Shown piece by piece: positions 6,069-13,755 of a stretch of DNA of 20,965 nucleotides. The notes below the pieces were generated by a model. It saw only the letters and a list, made by a program, of their open reading frames with translations. It searched no databases and was not told the origin of the DNA. Each line of letters starts with the position of its first letter. Within the stretch, counting starts at the first letter, position 1. The position numbers were made by a program, and so were the translations under genes. Source of the DNA: CALMNV01 sp035688975 (GTDB taxonomy: Bacteria; Actinomycetota; Actinomycetes; Actinomycetales; Dermatophilaceae); NCBI RefSeq assembly GCF_035688975.1, contig NZ_DASSMH010000102.1, positions 1 to 20,965 on the forward strand. The letters run 5' to 3'.

Positions 6069-7601
6069 ATGACCCCCGACTGGCTCGAGTTCGCTGCTCG
6101 CTCGTTCGAGCCTCGTGGCAACCAGTGGCCCACCCCAGGCGCCCTCGCGCGCCAGTTGAACCCCAAGACGGTCCAGACGCCCGCACTCGACCTGATCGAC
6201 GCAGCGCTGGTGGAAGCCGCACGCACCCCCGACAGCCGGCTCATCATCTGCATGGCCCCGCAGGAGGGCAAGAGCGTCCGCGTCGCTGGCGACTTCCCCA
6301 CCTGGCTGCTCACCGAGAACCCAGACCTGCGGATCGTCAACGCCTCCTACGGCCAAGGGCTGGCGAACCGCAGCGGCCGCGCGATCCGCAACCGCATCAC
6401 CGCCCACCCCGAGCTGGGGCTGCGCATCGCACCCGACAACGGAGCCGTGCACGAGTGGTCCATCGACGGCCACGAGGGCGGCGTCCTGTCCGTCGGGGTC
6501 GGCGCCGGCGTGACCGGTCGGCCCGCGGACCTGCTGATCATCGACGACCCGATCAAGGACCGGAAGGAAGCCGACTCCAAGACGTACCGCGACAACGTGT
6601 GGGACTGGTGGACAGACGCCGCGTCAGCCCGTCTCGCTCCCGGTGCTCCCGTCGTGCTCATCCTCACCCGCTGGCACCACGATGACCTCGCCGGACGGCT
6701 CCTCGCCCAGGATGAGGGTTGGCGGCTGCTGAACATCCCAGCCCAGGCCGACCACGACCCGGCCAAGGGCGAGACCGACCCCTTGGGCCGCGAGCCCGGC
6801 GAGTTCATGGTCTCGGCCCGCGGTCGGACCATCGCCCAGTGGGAGCAGCGAAAACGCACCGCCGGCACCCGCACCTGGGCCAGCCTCTACCAGGGCCGGC
6901 CCACCCCCGACACCGGGAACCTCTTCCCCGTAGACGGATGGGCGCGCTACGAGCAGCCGCTGTGGGTGGTGCGAGATGACGGCGCGCGCATCATCCCCGA
7001 CGCCGGCCGCAACCCCGACGTCGAGCTCGTGCAGTCGTGGGACTTCGCGTTCAAGGACACGAAGAGCTCCGACTTCGTCGTCGGTCAGGTGTGGCTCCGC
7101 CGCGGCACGAAGGCCTACCTGCTTGACCAGGTGCGACGTCGCGCCGGGTTCTCCGAGTCGTGCCAGATGATGCTGGACCTGACCGCGCGGTGGCCGCAGG
7201 CGGTCGCGAAGCTCGTCGAGGACAAGGCCAACGGGCCTGCGATCCTCAACGCGCTGCGAGCGAAGGTTGGTGGGCTCATCCCCGTCGAGCCCGAGGGCAG
7301 CAAGTACGCCCGGGCGGCCGCCGTTACCCCGCTCGTCGAGGCCGGTGACATCGTCCTGCCCGACCCGATGGCGCCAGAGCTGCTCGACGAGGAGGGGCGG
7401 TCCACGGTCGCGTGGGTCGTCGACCTCACGGAGGAGGCCCGCGACTTCCCCAGCGGCGCACACGACGACACCGTGGACGGGATGTCGCAGGCGAACCACC
7501 GTCTGCTGCTCGTGCCGATCCTCGACGGGCAGGTCCGTGACGCGGATGACCTACTCGACGAGGACGAGGACGCCGGTCTCGCCTGGGCGGCCTCGTACTG
7601 A
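6069..7601 (+). CDS. terL: Terminase large subunit (ATPase and nuclease)
   Basis: This 510-residue packaging motor cuts concatemeric DNA and pumps it into the procapsid. The ATPase half shows a variant Walker A (MAPQEGKS, 62-69), Walker B LLIIDD (155-160) and the motif III-like LTRWHHDD (199-206). The C-terminal RNase H-like nuclease half carries acidic residues at the expected places: SWDFAFKD (323-330), VEDKANG (383-389) and HDDTVD (465-470). Length and motif spacing fit a complete protein. The ATG at 6069 follows GAGGTGAG (6059-6066). It is the first gene after the candidate promoter and is followed by the portal. The packaging strategy (cos or headful) cannot be decided from the motifs alone. 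Confidence 0.95.
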   Translation: MTPDWLEFAARSFEPRGNQWPTPGALARQLNPKTVQTPALDLIDAALVEAARTPDSRLIICMAPQEGKSVRVAGDFPTWLLTENPDLRIVNASYGQGLANRSGRAIRNRITAHPELGLRIAPDNGAVHEWSIDGHEGGVLSVGVGAGVTGRPADLLIIDDPIKDRKEADSKTYRDNVWDWWTDAASARLAPGAPVVLILTRWHHDDLAGRLLAQDEGWRLLNIPAQADHDPAKGETDPLGREPGEFMVSARGRTIAQWEQRKRTAGTRTWASLYQGRPTPDTGNLFPVDGWARYEQPLWVVRDDGARIIPDAGRNPDVELVQSWDFAFKDTKSSDFVVGQVWLRRGTKAYLLDQVRRRAGFSESCQMMLDLTARWPQAVAKLVEDKANGPAILNALRAKVGGLIPVEPEGSKYARAAAVTPLVEAGDIVLPDPMAPELLDEEGRSTVAWVVDLTEEARDFPSGAHDDTVDGMSQANHRLLLVPILDGQVRDADDLLDEDEDAGLAWAASY

Positions 7602-7627
7602 ACCGACCACCGGAGGGGGCATCACGC

Positions 7628-9160
7628 ATGGCCGACGCCCCCACCCTGGAGCAGGTGGCCCGGCTCGAGGACACGCTCGAGCTGATGCACGAGGCGCTGA
7701 TCGACGCGCAGATGGCTGCCGACGAGGCCGGCTGGACCAAGATCGGCTCGGACGACGCCGCGCTGCTGTCGCGCGAGGAGCTGCGCAAGGCAGCGAACCT
7801 GGCCCGCGTCATGAGCGTCGCGGATCCGCTGATCTCGCGCGCAGTGAACCTGCGGGTCGCGTACGTGTGGGGTCGGGGCGTTACCATCCAGGCTCGACAG
7901 GAGGACGGCGCCGAGCAGGACCTCAACGCCGTCGTGCAGGCATTCCTCGACGACCCATCCAACCAGGCCACCTTCACCAGTGGGCAGGCCCGCGAGGAGC
8001 TCGAACGGCGTCTCGCGACTGGCGGACAGGCGTTCCACGCCCTCGTCACATCCCCCCTGTCCGGCCGCGTGCAGGTCCGGGTCATCCCCGCCCGCGAGGT
8101 CGACGAGATCATCTGTAACCCTGAGGACTCCGCCGAGCCCTGGTTCTACAAGCGGACCTACACCCGCACGATGGTCGAGGCCGGGTATGCGGGGACGCGG
8201 ACGCGGCGGGAGACCCGGACCGTCTACTACCCGGCGGTCGGGTACTGGCCGAAGGTGCGGCCCTCGACGGTCGACGGGCGCCCGGTCGAGTGGGACAAGC
8301 CGGTCCTGCACACGGTGGTGAACCGCCCGGAGGACTCCCAGTGGGGCATCGGGGACGTGTACGCCGCGCTGCCATGGGCGAGGGGCTACAAGGAGTTCCT
8401 CGAGGACTGGGCGAAGCTCGTCAAGGCCTTGTCGCGGTTCGCGTTTCGGGCGACGGCGAAGAACCGGGCCGGCGCTGCTGCGGTGCGCAGCCGCCTGTCG
8501 GCCGCCCCGGTCACTGGTGACGGGTCAGTGGGCGGCACGGTCGTCACCGGCGAAGGCCAGGCGTTCGAGGCCATCGGCAAGTCCGGTGCGACGATCGACT
8601 CGCAGTCGGGGCGTCCGCTGGCGGCGATGGTGGCCGCGGCGACCGACGTGCCCGTGACGATGCTGCTGGCCGACCCCGGTGTCACCGGCGCCCGGGCGAC
8701 GGCCGAGACACTGGATGAGCCGCTGCGCCTCATCATCGAGATGCGCCGCGACCTGCACGCCGACCTGATCCGCAAGGTCCTCGGCTACGTCATCGACCAG
8801 GCCGTCAAGGCGCCGCAGGGTCCGCTCAAGGGCCGCATCACTCGCGACCCGGTGACCGGCCGGGAGGTCGTCGCGCTGGCCGGCGAGCAGGACCGCGGCA
8901 TCGACGTGGTCTGGCCGGACCTGTCGAAGGACTCGCTGGAGACCTTGGTCAAGGCGATCGTGGAGGCCGACGGCACGGAGATACTGCCCCCGCTGGTAAT
9001 CGCCCAGCTGCTGCTCGCCGCGCTGGACGTCGACAACGCCGACGAGGTCCTCGCCGGGCTCGTCGGCGCGGACGGCAACTTCGTGTGGCCGCGGGATGCC
9101 CAGGCTGCCCGGTCGCAGCAGGACGCCGTCGCGGCCGGTACCGTGCCGCCGGCGGCCTGA
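7628..9160 (+). CDS. Phage portal protein
   Basis: The 510-residue protein would form the dodecameric ring at the capsid vertex through which DNA enters and leaves. Its helical N-terminus (about 5-60) is followed by ADPLISRAVNLRVAYVWGRG (about 68-87), typical of portals. The central part includes a conserved-looking GIGDVYAALPWARGYKEFLE (about 239-258), and residues about 315-370 include PLAAMVAAATDVPVTMLLAD, as in portal stem and crown regions. Position directly after the large terminase and before a MuF-like gene is the standard order. The ATG is preceded by GGAGG at 7612-7616. The exact portal subfamily (SPP1 gp6-like or other) is uncertain. Confidence 0.9.
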   Translation: MADAPTLEQVARLEDTLELMHEALIDAQMAADEAGWTKIGSDDAALLSREELRKAANLARVMSVADPLISRAVNLRVAYVWGRGVTIQARQEDGAEQDLNAVVQAFLDDPSNQATFTSGQAREELERRLATGGQAFHALVTSPLSGRVQVRVIPAREVDEIICNPEDSAEPWFYKRTYTRTMVEAGYAGTRTRRETRTVYYPAVGYWPKVRPSTVDGRPVEWDKPVLHTVVNRPEDSQWGIGDVYAALPWARGYKEFLEDWAKLVKALSRFAFRATAKNRAGAAAVRSRLSAAPVTGDGSVGGTVVTGEGQAFEAIGKSGATIDSQSGRPLAAMVAAATDVPVTMLLADPGVTGARATAETLDEPLRLIIEMRRDLHADLIRKVLGYVIDQAVKAPQGPLKGRITRDPVTGREVVALAGEQDRGIDVVWPDLSKDSLETLVKAIVEADGTEILPPLVIAQLLLAALDVDNADEVLAGLVGADGNFVWPRDAQAARSQQDAVAAGTVPPAA

Positions 9161-9161
9161 C

Positions 9162-10217
9162 GTGGCAATCCAGCGCGAGACGCTGCGCCTGCTCGATGGA
9201 ATGCGCGTGTCCATGCTCGCGCCGGTCGACGCGGCCGCACAGGCACTGATCCGCTCGTGGGGCACGGCGTGGAACGAGCTGGCTGCCGAATGGGACGCCG
9301 CGCTGGTGGACCTCGTAGCTGCATCGAAGGACGGCCGCTGGCCGTCACGACGACAGGTCACGCGCGCCAGGCGGGCGCAGAAGGCGATGGAGGCCACCCG
9401 GGCTGCGCTGCTGGACCTGTCGCGAGACCTGCCGGTCGTCGTCACGCAGGCGCTGCCAGCCATGACGGCTGACGCGGCCGACTGGGCGCAGCGGCTTGCC
9501 GCGTCGCAGTATCCGCCCCAGGCCGGGACCGCGATGCAGGTCATCACCACGTTCGACCGGGTCGACCCGGCGGCGCTCGAGGCGATCGCGCGACGCACGA
9601 CGCAGCAGGTCACGGCGCTGTCGCAGCCGCTGTCCGCCCAGGCCGAGCAGGCGATGCGCTCGGCCCTCGTCCGCGGTGTCGCGCTCGGCGACAACCCGAG
9701 GCGGGCCGCGCAGGTCATGCTCGATCGGGTCGAGGGCGCTTTCAACGGCGGCCGGAACCGTGCCCTCGTCATCGCGCGGACGGAGATGCTCGACGCTCAC
9801 CGTGCCGCTGGGATGGCACAGGACCTTGCCAACGCGGATGTGCTTGCAGGCTGGGACTGGGTTGCGACGCTCGACCGCCGCACGTGTCCCTCCTGCCTCG
9901 CGAAGCACGGCACCCGGCACCGGCTCGAGGAGCCGGGCCCCCATGATCACCAGCAGGGCCGCTGTGCCCGCGTGCCGGCGACCAAGTCGTGGCGTGACCT
10001 CGGGTTCGACCTCGACGAACCCACCGACGCCCTGCCCGATGCGAGGGCGTGGTTCAACGGCCTGCCCGACGAGGACCAGGTTGCGATCATGGGCCAGGCA
10101 CGCTTGGACCTGCTGCGGTCCGGCAATGCCTCGTGGGAAGACCTGACGGTCAAGCGCACCACTCCCGGCTGGCGCGACTCGTGGGCGCCGCGGCCGGTGT
10201 CAGACCTCGCCGCGTAG
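9162..10217 (+). CDS. Head morphogenesis protein, SPP1 gp7 / Mu gpF-like
   Basis: This 351-residue minor head protein has a helical N-terminal two-thirds and a MuF-type C-terminal module. The module contains VIARTEMLDAHRAAG (203-217), WVATLDRRTCPSCLAKHG (233-250) and GPHDHQQGRC (259-268), the Cys/His pattern expected of the family. Such proteins ride with the portal and can be injected or help DNA exit. It starts at GTG one base after the portal stop, so coupling is likely; no strong Shine-Dalgarno is visible. Its last 18 bases overlap the 3' end of a small gene on the opposite strand. No toxin domain is fused to the C-terminus, unlike some MuF polymorphic toxins. Confidence 0.9.
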   Translation: MAIQRETLRLLDGMRVSMLAPVDAAAQALIRSWGTAWNELAAEWDAALVDLVAASKDGRWPSRRQVTRARRAQKAMEATRAALLDLSRDLPVVVTQALPAMTADAADWAQRLAASQYPPQAGTAMQVITTFDRVDPAALEAIARRTTQQVTALSQPLSAQAEQAMRSALVRGVALGDNPRRAAQVMLDRVEGAFNGGRNRALVIARTEMLDAHRAAGMAQDLANADVLAGWDWVATLDRRTCPSCLAKHGTRHRLEEPGPHDHQQGRCARVPATKSWRDLGFDLDEPTDALPDARAWFNGLPDEDQVAIMGQARLDLLRSGNASWEDLTVKRTTPGWRDSWAPRPVSDLAA

Positions 10218-10349
10218 CTCGCGCGGTCCCTCGACCGTCGTCGCGGCGCAGCGGACACACTCGTACTCGATGTGCGTCCCGTCCGCCGCCAGCGTCACTC
10301 CGGTCATCACCCACAGGTGCTCGAGGCAGTCCGAGTCGTCAGCTGCCAC
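10200..10349 (-). CDS. Small reverse-strand zinc-ribbon-like protein
   Basis: The 49-residue product has C8, H11, C31 and C34 in the pattern CxxH...CxxC, with beta-strand-like segments between (WVMTGVTLAADGTHIEYEC), typical of a minimal zinc ribbon. It starts at GTG 11 bases inside the upstream reverse-strand gene, so the two look coupled. Its stop lies 18 bp inside the 3' end of the head-morphogenesis gene. The open frame extends further upstream, but the extension reads like a shadow (Arg/Ser-rich). Metal binding is inferred from the residue pattern; the role is unknown. Confidence 0.55.
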   Translation of the reverse strand: MAADDSDCLEHLWVMTGVTLAADGTHIEYECVRCAATTVEGPRELRGEV

Positions 10350-10530
10350 GCTCGGCCCGCCAACGCTCCTTCGCCTGCGTGTACTCCACCGTCTCGGTGC
10401 AGCCGTTGGCGCATACCTCGCGCCCGTCTCCCTCGATCGACTCGCCGCCCCATGCGCTGCCCAGCGAGCGGCGCGGGACGCGCAAGGGACCACCGCAGAC
10501 CAGGCACCGCTCCGGGATATCCGCATCCAT
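10339..10530 (-). CDS. Small reverse-strand protein with two Cys pairs
   Basis: The 63-residue product contains CLVC (C9, C12) and CANGC (C40, C44), separated by a Gly/Glu/Asp-rich middle. A C-terminal helix (YTQAKERWRAERGS) follows. This four-Cys layout resembles a treble-clef or zinc-ribbon module. The ATG at 10530 is the natural start; only a weak purine stretch precedes it. It occupies, with the next reverse gene, most of a 346-bp interval (10218-10563) that contains no credible forward gene. The composition does not look like the Arg/Pro-rich shadows elsewhere in the window, which supports a real gene. The function is unknown. Confidence 0.6.
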   Translation of the reverse strand: MDADIPERCLVCGGPLRVPRRSLGSAWGGESIEGDGREVCANGCTETVEYTQAKERWRAERGS

Positions 10531-10563
10531 CGCCCCAGAGTCCCATGACCCCAGGAGGTCAGC

Positions 10564-11877
10564 ATGCCGAAGGCCATCAGGGAGTCACGCTCCCTCGCGG
10601 TCCGCGAGGCCGAGGGTGGCAAGTCCGGCCGCCTCAAGGTGGGGCTCATCACCCCGGGCTGGGGCAGCTCCGGCTACTACTCCCCGAAGGTCCTCGAGAA
10701 CGCGGCCGCCGCGAAGGTCTTCCCAGCCGGCACGCAGATGTTCCTCGACCACGAGACCGAGGCCGAGAAGTACGAGAGGCCCGAGCGCTCCGTGCGCGAC
10801 CTCGCCGCCGTCCTCACCGAGGACGCCACGTGGGACGGCGGCCAGCTTGTCGCCGAGGCGCAGGTGTTCGGTCCGTACGTCGACCTGCTCGCCGACGAGC
10901 AGTTCGCCTCCGCGATCGGCGTCTCGATCCGCGCCTACGCCGACACCACGATCGGTGAGGCCGAGGGCAAGAAGGGTCGGATCATCACCGAGCTCACCGA
11001 GGCCCTGTCGGCCGACTTTGTGACCAAGGCCGGCCGCGGCGGTCAGATCCTGCAGGTCCTCGAGTCGGCCCGGCCCGCGCTCGTCGTGGAGCGTGCCGTG
11101 CAGCACGGCGTAGCCGAGGCGACCGCCAACGACACCCGCGAGGCCCTCACGCAGGCGCTGCGCGAGGAGTACGGCGGCGAGCAGGCATGGGTCTGGGTCC
11201 GCGACTTCGACGACACCACGGTGTGGTTCGAGTGGGAGACGCCGGACGAGTCCGCCACGTTCGCGCAGTCCTACCAGCTGCAGGACGACGGGTCGGTTCT
11301 GCTCGACGGTGACCGTACCGAGGTCCGCGCCCGCACCGAGTACGTGCCTGTCACCCCACCCCCCGCCGCGGAGAGCGGCACCACGAATGTCCCGGCACCG
11401 GTCGGACAACCCCACCCCATCCCGAGTTCTGAGGAGAACAGCATGGGAACCATTCAGGTGGACGAGGCCGAGCACGGCCGACTCACCGAGGCCGCTGGCC
11501 GGGCCACCGAGGCCGAGCGGCGTGCCACCGAGGCCGAGCGTGCGCTCGCGCTGTACAAGGCCCGCGAGGGCGCCCGACCCGTCGTCGCCAGCAAGGTCGG
11601 CGAGTCCTCGCTTCCCCCGCGGCGGCAGTCGCGTGTCGTCGAGGCCGTCCTGGCCCAGGTCGCCATCGGCGACGACGGGCAGGTCGACGCGGCCGCCGTG
11701 GTCGCCGCCACCGAGGCCGCGGTCAAGGACGCCGAGGCCGACATCGCCGAGATCGCCGAGGCCCTCGGCGCCGGGAAGGTCACCGGATTCGGCCACACCA
11801 ACACCGTCGAGGTCGGCGAGGCCGACGCCGCAAAGGCCGTCGCGTCCGCGTTCGGCCGCCAGGTCAAGGAGGCCTGA
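10564..11877 (+). CDS. Capsid maturation protease fused to scaffold
   Basis: This 437-residue protein has an N-terminal serine protease domain (about 20-170) and a C-terminal scaffold region (about 294-437). Likely catalytic residues are H63 in FLDHETEAE, S121 in AIGVSIRAY and D151 in SADFVTKAG, with RPERSVRDL at 72-80 as in actinophage prohead proteases. A small segment (about 190-265, WVWVRDFDDTTVWFEWETP) and a Pro-rich linker lead to repeated TEAERR/ATEAERA coiled coil. The protease would digest the scaffold and trim capsid subunits during maturation. The ATG is preceded by AGGAGG at 10553-10558. An internal start at 11443 probably also yields the scaffold alone. The catalytic assignment is by motif and was not checked by alignment. 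Confidence 0.85.
   Translation: MPKAIRESRSLAVREAEGGKSGRLKVGLITPGWGSSGYYSPKVLENAAAAKVFPAGTQMFLDHETEAEKYERPERSVRDLAAVLTEDATWDGGQLVAEAQVFGPYVDLLADEQFASAIGVSIRAYADTTIGEAEGKKGRIITELTEALSADFVTKAGRGGQILQVLESARPALVVERAVQHGVAEATANDTREALTQALREEYGGEQAWVWVRDFDDTTVWFEWETPDESATFAQSYQLQDDGSVLLDGDRTEVRARTEYVPVTPPPAAESGTTNVPAPVGQPHPIPSSEENSMGTIQVDEAEHGRLTEAAGRATEAERRATEAERALALYKAREGARPVVASKVGESSLPPRRQSRVVEAVLAQVAIGDDGQVDAAAVVAATEAAVKDAEADIAEIAEALGAGKVTGFGHTNTVEVGEADAAKAVASAFGRQVKEA
11431..11445 (+). promoter_or_regulatory. Internal ribosome-binding site and start for free scaffold
   Basis: GAGGAG (11431-11436) stands six bases before an in-frame ATG (11443) at the exact junction between the Pro/Ser linker and the coiled-coil scaffold. 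It is as strong as the sites of the neighbouring structural genes, which suggests deliberate internal initiation. Confidence 0.65.
11443..11877 (+). CDS. Nested scaffold protein (internal in-frame start)
   Basis: The 144-residue product is identical to residues 294-437 of the protease-scaffold fusion. It begins MGTIQVDEAEHGRL, continues with a Glu/Ala/Arg coiled coil carrying two TEAERRATEAERA-like units (about 16-34), and ends in an Ala/Glu/Asp-rich acidic helix and a short basic tail (GRQVKEA). Scaffolds direct capsid assembly and are later removed. Making both fusion and free scaffold from one frame would parallel lambda genes C and Nu3. Support is the strong internal Shine-Dalgarno and the start placed precisely at the domain boundary. 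The product itself has not been shown. Confidence 0.6.
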   Translation: MGTIQVDEAEHGRLTEAAGRATEAERRATEAERALALYKAREGARPVVASKVGESSLPPRRQSRVVEAVLAQVAIGDDGQVDAAAVVAATEAAVKDAEADIAEIAEALGAGKVTGFGHTNTVEVGEADAAKAVASAFGRQVKEA

Positions 11878-11882
11878 TCCAC

Positions 11883-12239
11883 ATGCGCAACGAGCGACTC
11901 CACGAGGGCAACCGGCTCTCCCTGCCCGTCCCGGCCGGCACCGCGTCCAGCGCACCGGTGCTGGTCTTCGGCATCCCCGGCGTCACCGCCACGAAGGAGG
12001 GCGAGGGCGGCAACATCGCCGGCCGCGCGACCGTCTGGACCGAGGGCGTCTTCGACGTGTCCACCCCGGACGCCGTGGGCGCGGAGGGCACCCCCATCTA
12101 CATCACCGCAGCGAACGCCCTCACGGTCACCGCGGCCGGCAACACCCTCTTCGGCCGCACCGTGGCAGACGCCGACGGGGCGGGCGGCACGAAGGCCGCC
12201 GGCGCCGGCACCGTCCACGTCCGCCTGGCCAAGGTCTGA
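11883..12239 (+). CDS. Head decoration-type protein, DUF2190-like
   Basis: The 118-residue beta-rich protein starts MRNERLHEGNRLSLPVPAGT, followed by GIPGVTATKEGEGGNIAGRATVWTEGVFDV. This is the layout of DUF2190 proteins found beside major capsid genes, where they are thought to stabilise the capsid shell. A run of small residues (Ala, Gly, Thr) fills the C-terminal third. The ATG at 11883 follows AAGGAGG (11866-11872), which lies inside the end of the scaffold gene. It sits directly before the major capsid gene. The role as capsid decoration is inferred from the family and position. Confidence 0.75.
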   Translation: MRNERLHEGNRLSLPVPAGTASSAPVLVFGIPGVTATKEGEGGNIAGRATVWTEGVFDVSTPDAVGAEGTPIYITAANALTVTAAGNTLFGRTVADADGAGGTKAAGAGTVHVRLAKV

Positions 12240-12253
12240 GGAGGCCTCCCACC

Positions 12254-13360
12254 ATGACGATCATCCAGCTCGCCGAGTCCTTCGGCGTCACCGAATCCGG
12301 CATCATGGCCGGCACCGGGCCCCAGGCGCGGCGCCGCGGCGCGAACCACCGCTCCATCGCCGAGGCCGCGACCCTGCTCGGGGCGGCATGGGGCGGCTCG
12401 CGGTACGCGGCGCTCGCCGTCCACGAGGCCCTGTCCACGTCCGACCTGTTCAAGTCTGCCGCCGGCGACGTGCTGGACCGGGAGATGCTCGCCCAGTACG
12501 AGGCCATGCCCACCCAGTGGACCGGGTTCGCGACCCGCACCACCGTCGCCAACTTCCGCAAGAAGTACCTGCGGGAGCTGTCCGGCGCGAGGTCCGCGCT
12601 CGAGCGCGTCCCCGAGCTCAGCGAGTACCCTTCCGCGGACTACGCCGTCTCGGAGCGGTCCATTCAGGTCGGCAAGTTCGGCCGCCGGTTCGGCTACTCG
12701 TTCGAGGCGCAGGTCAACGACGACCTCGAAGAGCTGCGCCAGGTCCCCGCCGAGTTCGCGACCGCCGCCGGGCTGACCGAGGACCGCGAGGCCCTCAAGC
12801 TGCTCGCGACGTCGACGGGAGCCCCGAACACGGGGTTCTTCAACGCCACGAACGGCAACATCGGCACCGGCGTGATCACGCAGGACCGTCTGCAGGCCGC
12901 GATCACCACGGTCTCGACCAAGCGCGACGCACAGGGAAACCTGCTCTCCCCTGGCCCGCTGCAGCTGGTCGTCGGCCCGGCGCTGCAGTTCACGGCGCAG
13001 CGGATCCTCGACCAGCAGGTCGTGCGGGTCACGAACGGGTCGGTGACCACGGAGGAGCCGAACCCGCTGCGTGGCCGGATCACGCTGCGGGTCCTGGAGA
13101 ACCTGCCGGGCACGGCGTGGTTCGTGCTGCCCCTGCCGTCGGCGCCGCGCCCGGCGTTCTACGTCGCCTTCCTGCGCGGCTGGGAGACCCCGGACATGCG
13201 GTACAAGAACGACCAGGGCGCCCGTGTCGGCGGTGGCGCGATCGCCCCCGAGGAGGGCGACTTCGACGTGGACGCCGTGTACTGGCGTGTCCGTCACATC
13301 GTCGGCGCGGCGACCGGCGACCCGATGTTCACGTATGCCAGCGATGGCATCGGCGCCTGA
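12254..13360 (+). CDS. Major capsid protein
   Basis: This 368-residue protein is the likely shell subunit. Order (protease/scaffold, decoration protein, this gene, then connectors), size, and a strong GAGGAGG site (12238-12244) all fit the most abundant head protein. Residues about 60-180 are helical and charged, including REMLAQYEAMPTQWTGFATR and KFGRRFGYSFEAQVNDDLEE. Later strands such as LQLVVGPALQFTAQRIL (about 236-252) and the C-terminal FDVDAVYWRVRHIVGAA match the general pattern of HK97-fold capsid proteins of the Mu gpT-like kind. The open frame extends far upstream, but the ATG at 12254 is fixed by the ribosome-binding site. The sequence gives no clear protease cleavage point. Confidence 0.85.
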   Translation: MTIIQLAESFGVTESGIMAGTGPQARRRGANHRSIAEAATLLGAAWGGSRYAALAVHEALSTSDLFKSAAGDVLDREMLAQYEAMPTQWTGFATRTTVANFRKKYLRELSGARSALERVPELSEYPSADYAVSERSIQVGKFGRRFGYSFEAQVNDDLEELRQVPAEFATAAGLTEDREALKLLATSTGAPNTGFFNATNGNIGTGVITQDRLQAAITTVSTKRDAQGNLLSPGPLQLVVGPALQFTAQRILDQQVVRVTNGSVTTEEPNPLRGRITLRVLENLPGTAWFVLPLPSAPRPAFYVAFLRGWETPDMRYKNDQGARVGGGAIAPEEGDFDVDAVYWRVRHIVGAATGDPMFTYASDGIGA

Positions 13361-13374
13361 GGAGGGTGGCTGAG

Positions 13375-13686
13375 ATGGCTCAGAACCAGGACGCGTACGG
13401 CGAGGGCGACTTCGTGAAGGTCGTCGACGCCGGAGGCAACGTGCAGCCGAACGAGGTCCCGAAGGCGTGGGTCGGCACCGACCTGCTCCCGGAGGGCTGG
13501 AAGCAGGCTCCGAAGGCCGCCGTCTCGGCCGAGGAGAAGACCGCGGCGGCCACCGCCGAGGCTGAGATTGCCGAGCGGGTCGCGGCAGAGACCGCGGCGT
13601 CGCCCGCGCCGGCCGAGGAGAAGGCGGCGACCGCGAAGGTGGCTGCGGAGAAGTCCAAGGCGGCCAGGGACGCGTCCGCGTCCTGA
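13375..13686 (+). CDS. Small Ala/Glu/Lys-rich protein after the capsid gene
   Basis: The 103-residue product has a short ordered N-terminus (about 1-45, containing VPKAWVGTDLLPEGWKQ) and a low-complexity C-terminus made almost entirely of Ala, Glu, Lys and Thr (about 48-103), likely a single long helix or disordered tail. The ATG at 13375 follows GGAGGG (13361-13366). A strong hairpin follows its stop, so it closes the head module. Comparable small proteins in actinophages sit between capsid and connector genes without a known role; it may be a minor head component. Confidence 0.7.
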   Translation: MAQNQDAYGEGDFVKVVDAGGNVQPNEVPKAWVGTDLLPEGWKQAPKAAVSAEEKTAAATAEAEIAERVAAETAASPAPAEEKAATAKVAAEKSKAARDASAS

Positions 13687-13697
13687 CCTACTGGGAC

Positions 13698-13728
13698 CGC
13701 CAGCGGCCCCTGTTCGGGGCCGCTGGCG
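13698..13728 (+). terminator. Perfect 13-bp GC hairpin after the head module
   Basis: CGCCAGCGGCCCC (13698-13710) pairs without mismatch with 13716-13728 around the 5-base loop TGTTC. It begins 12 bases after the stop of the preceding gene and ends 27 bases before the next start. No T-run follows, so it would be a GC-type terminator as used in actinobacteria, a partial terminator, or an mRNA-protecting structure. Confidence 0.75.
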
Positions 13729-13755
13729 CCCATCCCGTCATGAAGGAGGTTGGCC

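Noticed and set aside
8525..9772. Reverse-strand open frame of 415 codons opposite portal and MuF genes
   Set aside because: Shadow frame with skewed composition; the forward proteins have family motifs.
10585..11955. Reverse-strand open frame of 456 codons opposite the protease-scaffold gene
   Set aside because: Gly/Leu/Val/Asp repeats mirror the forward codons; no ribosome-binding site or motif, and the forward gene is certain.
11309..12253. Upstream extension of the major capsid frame
   Set aside because: Reads as an Arg/Pro/Ser-rich shadow of the scaffold and decoration genes; the ATG at 12254 has a strong ribosome-binding site.
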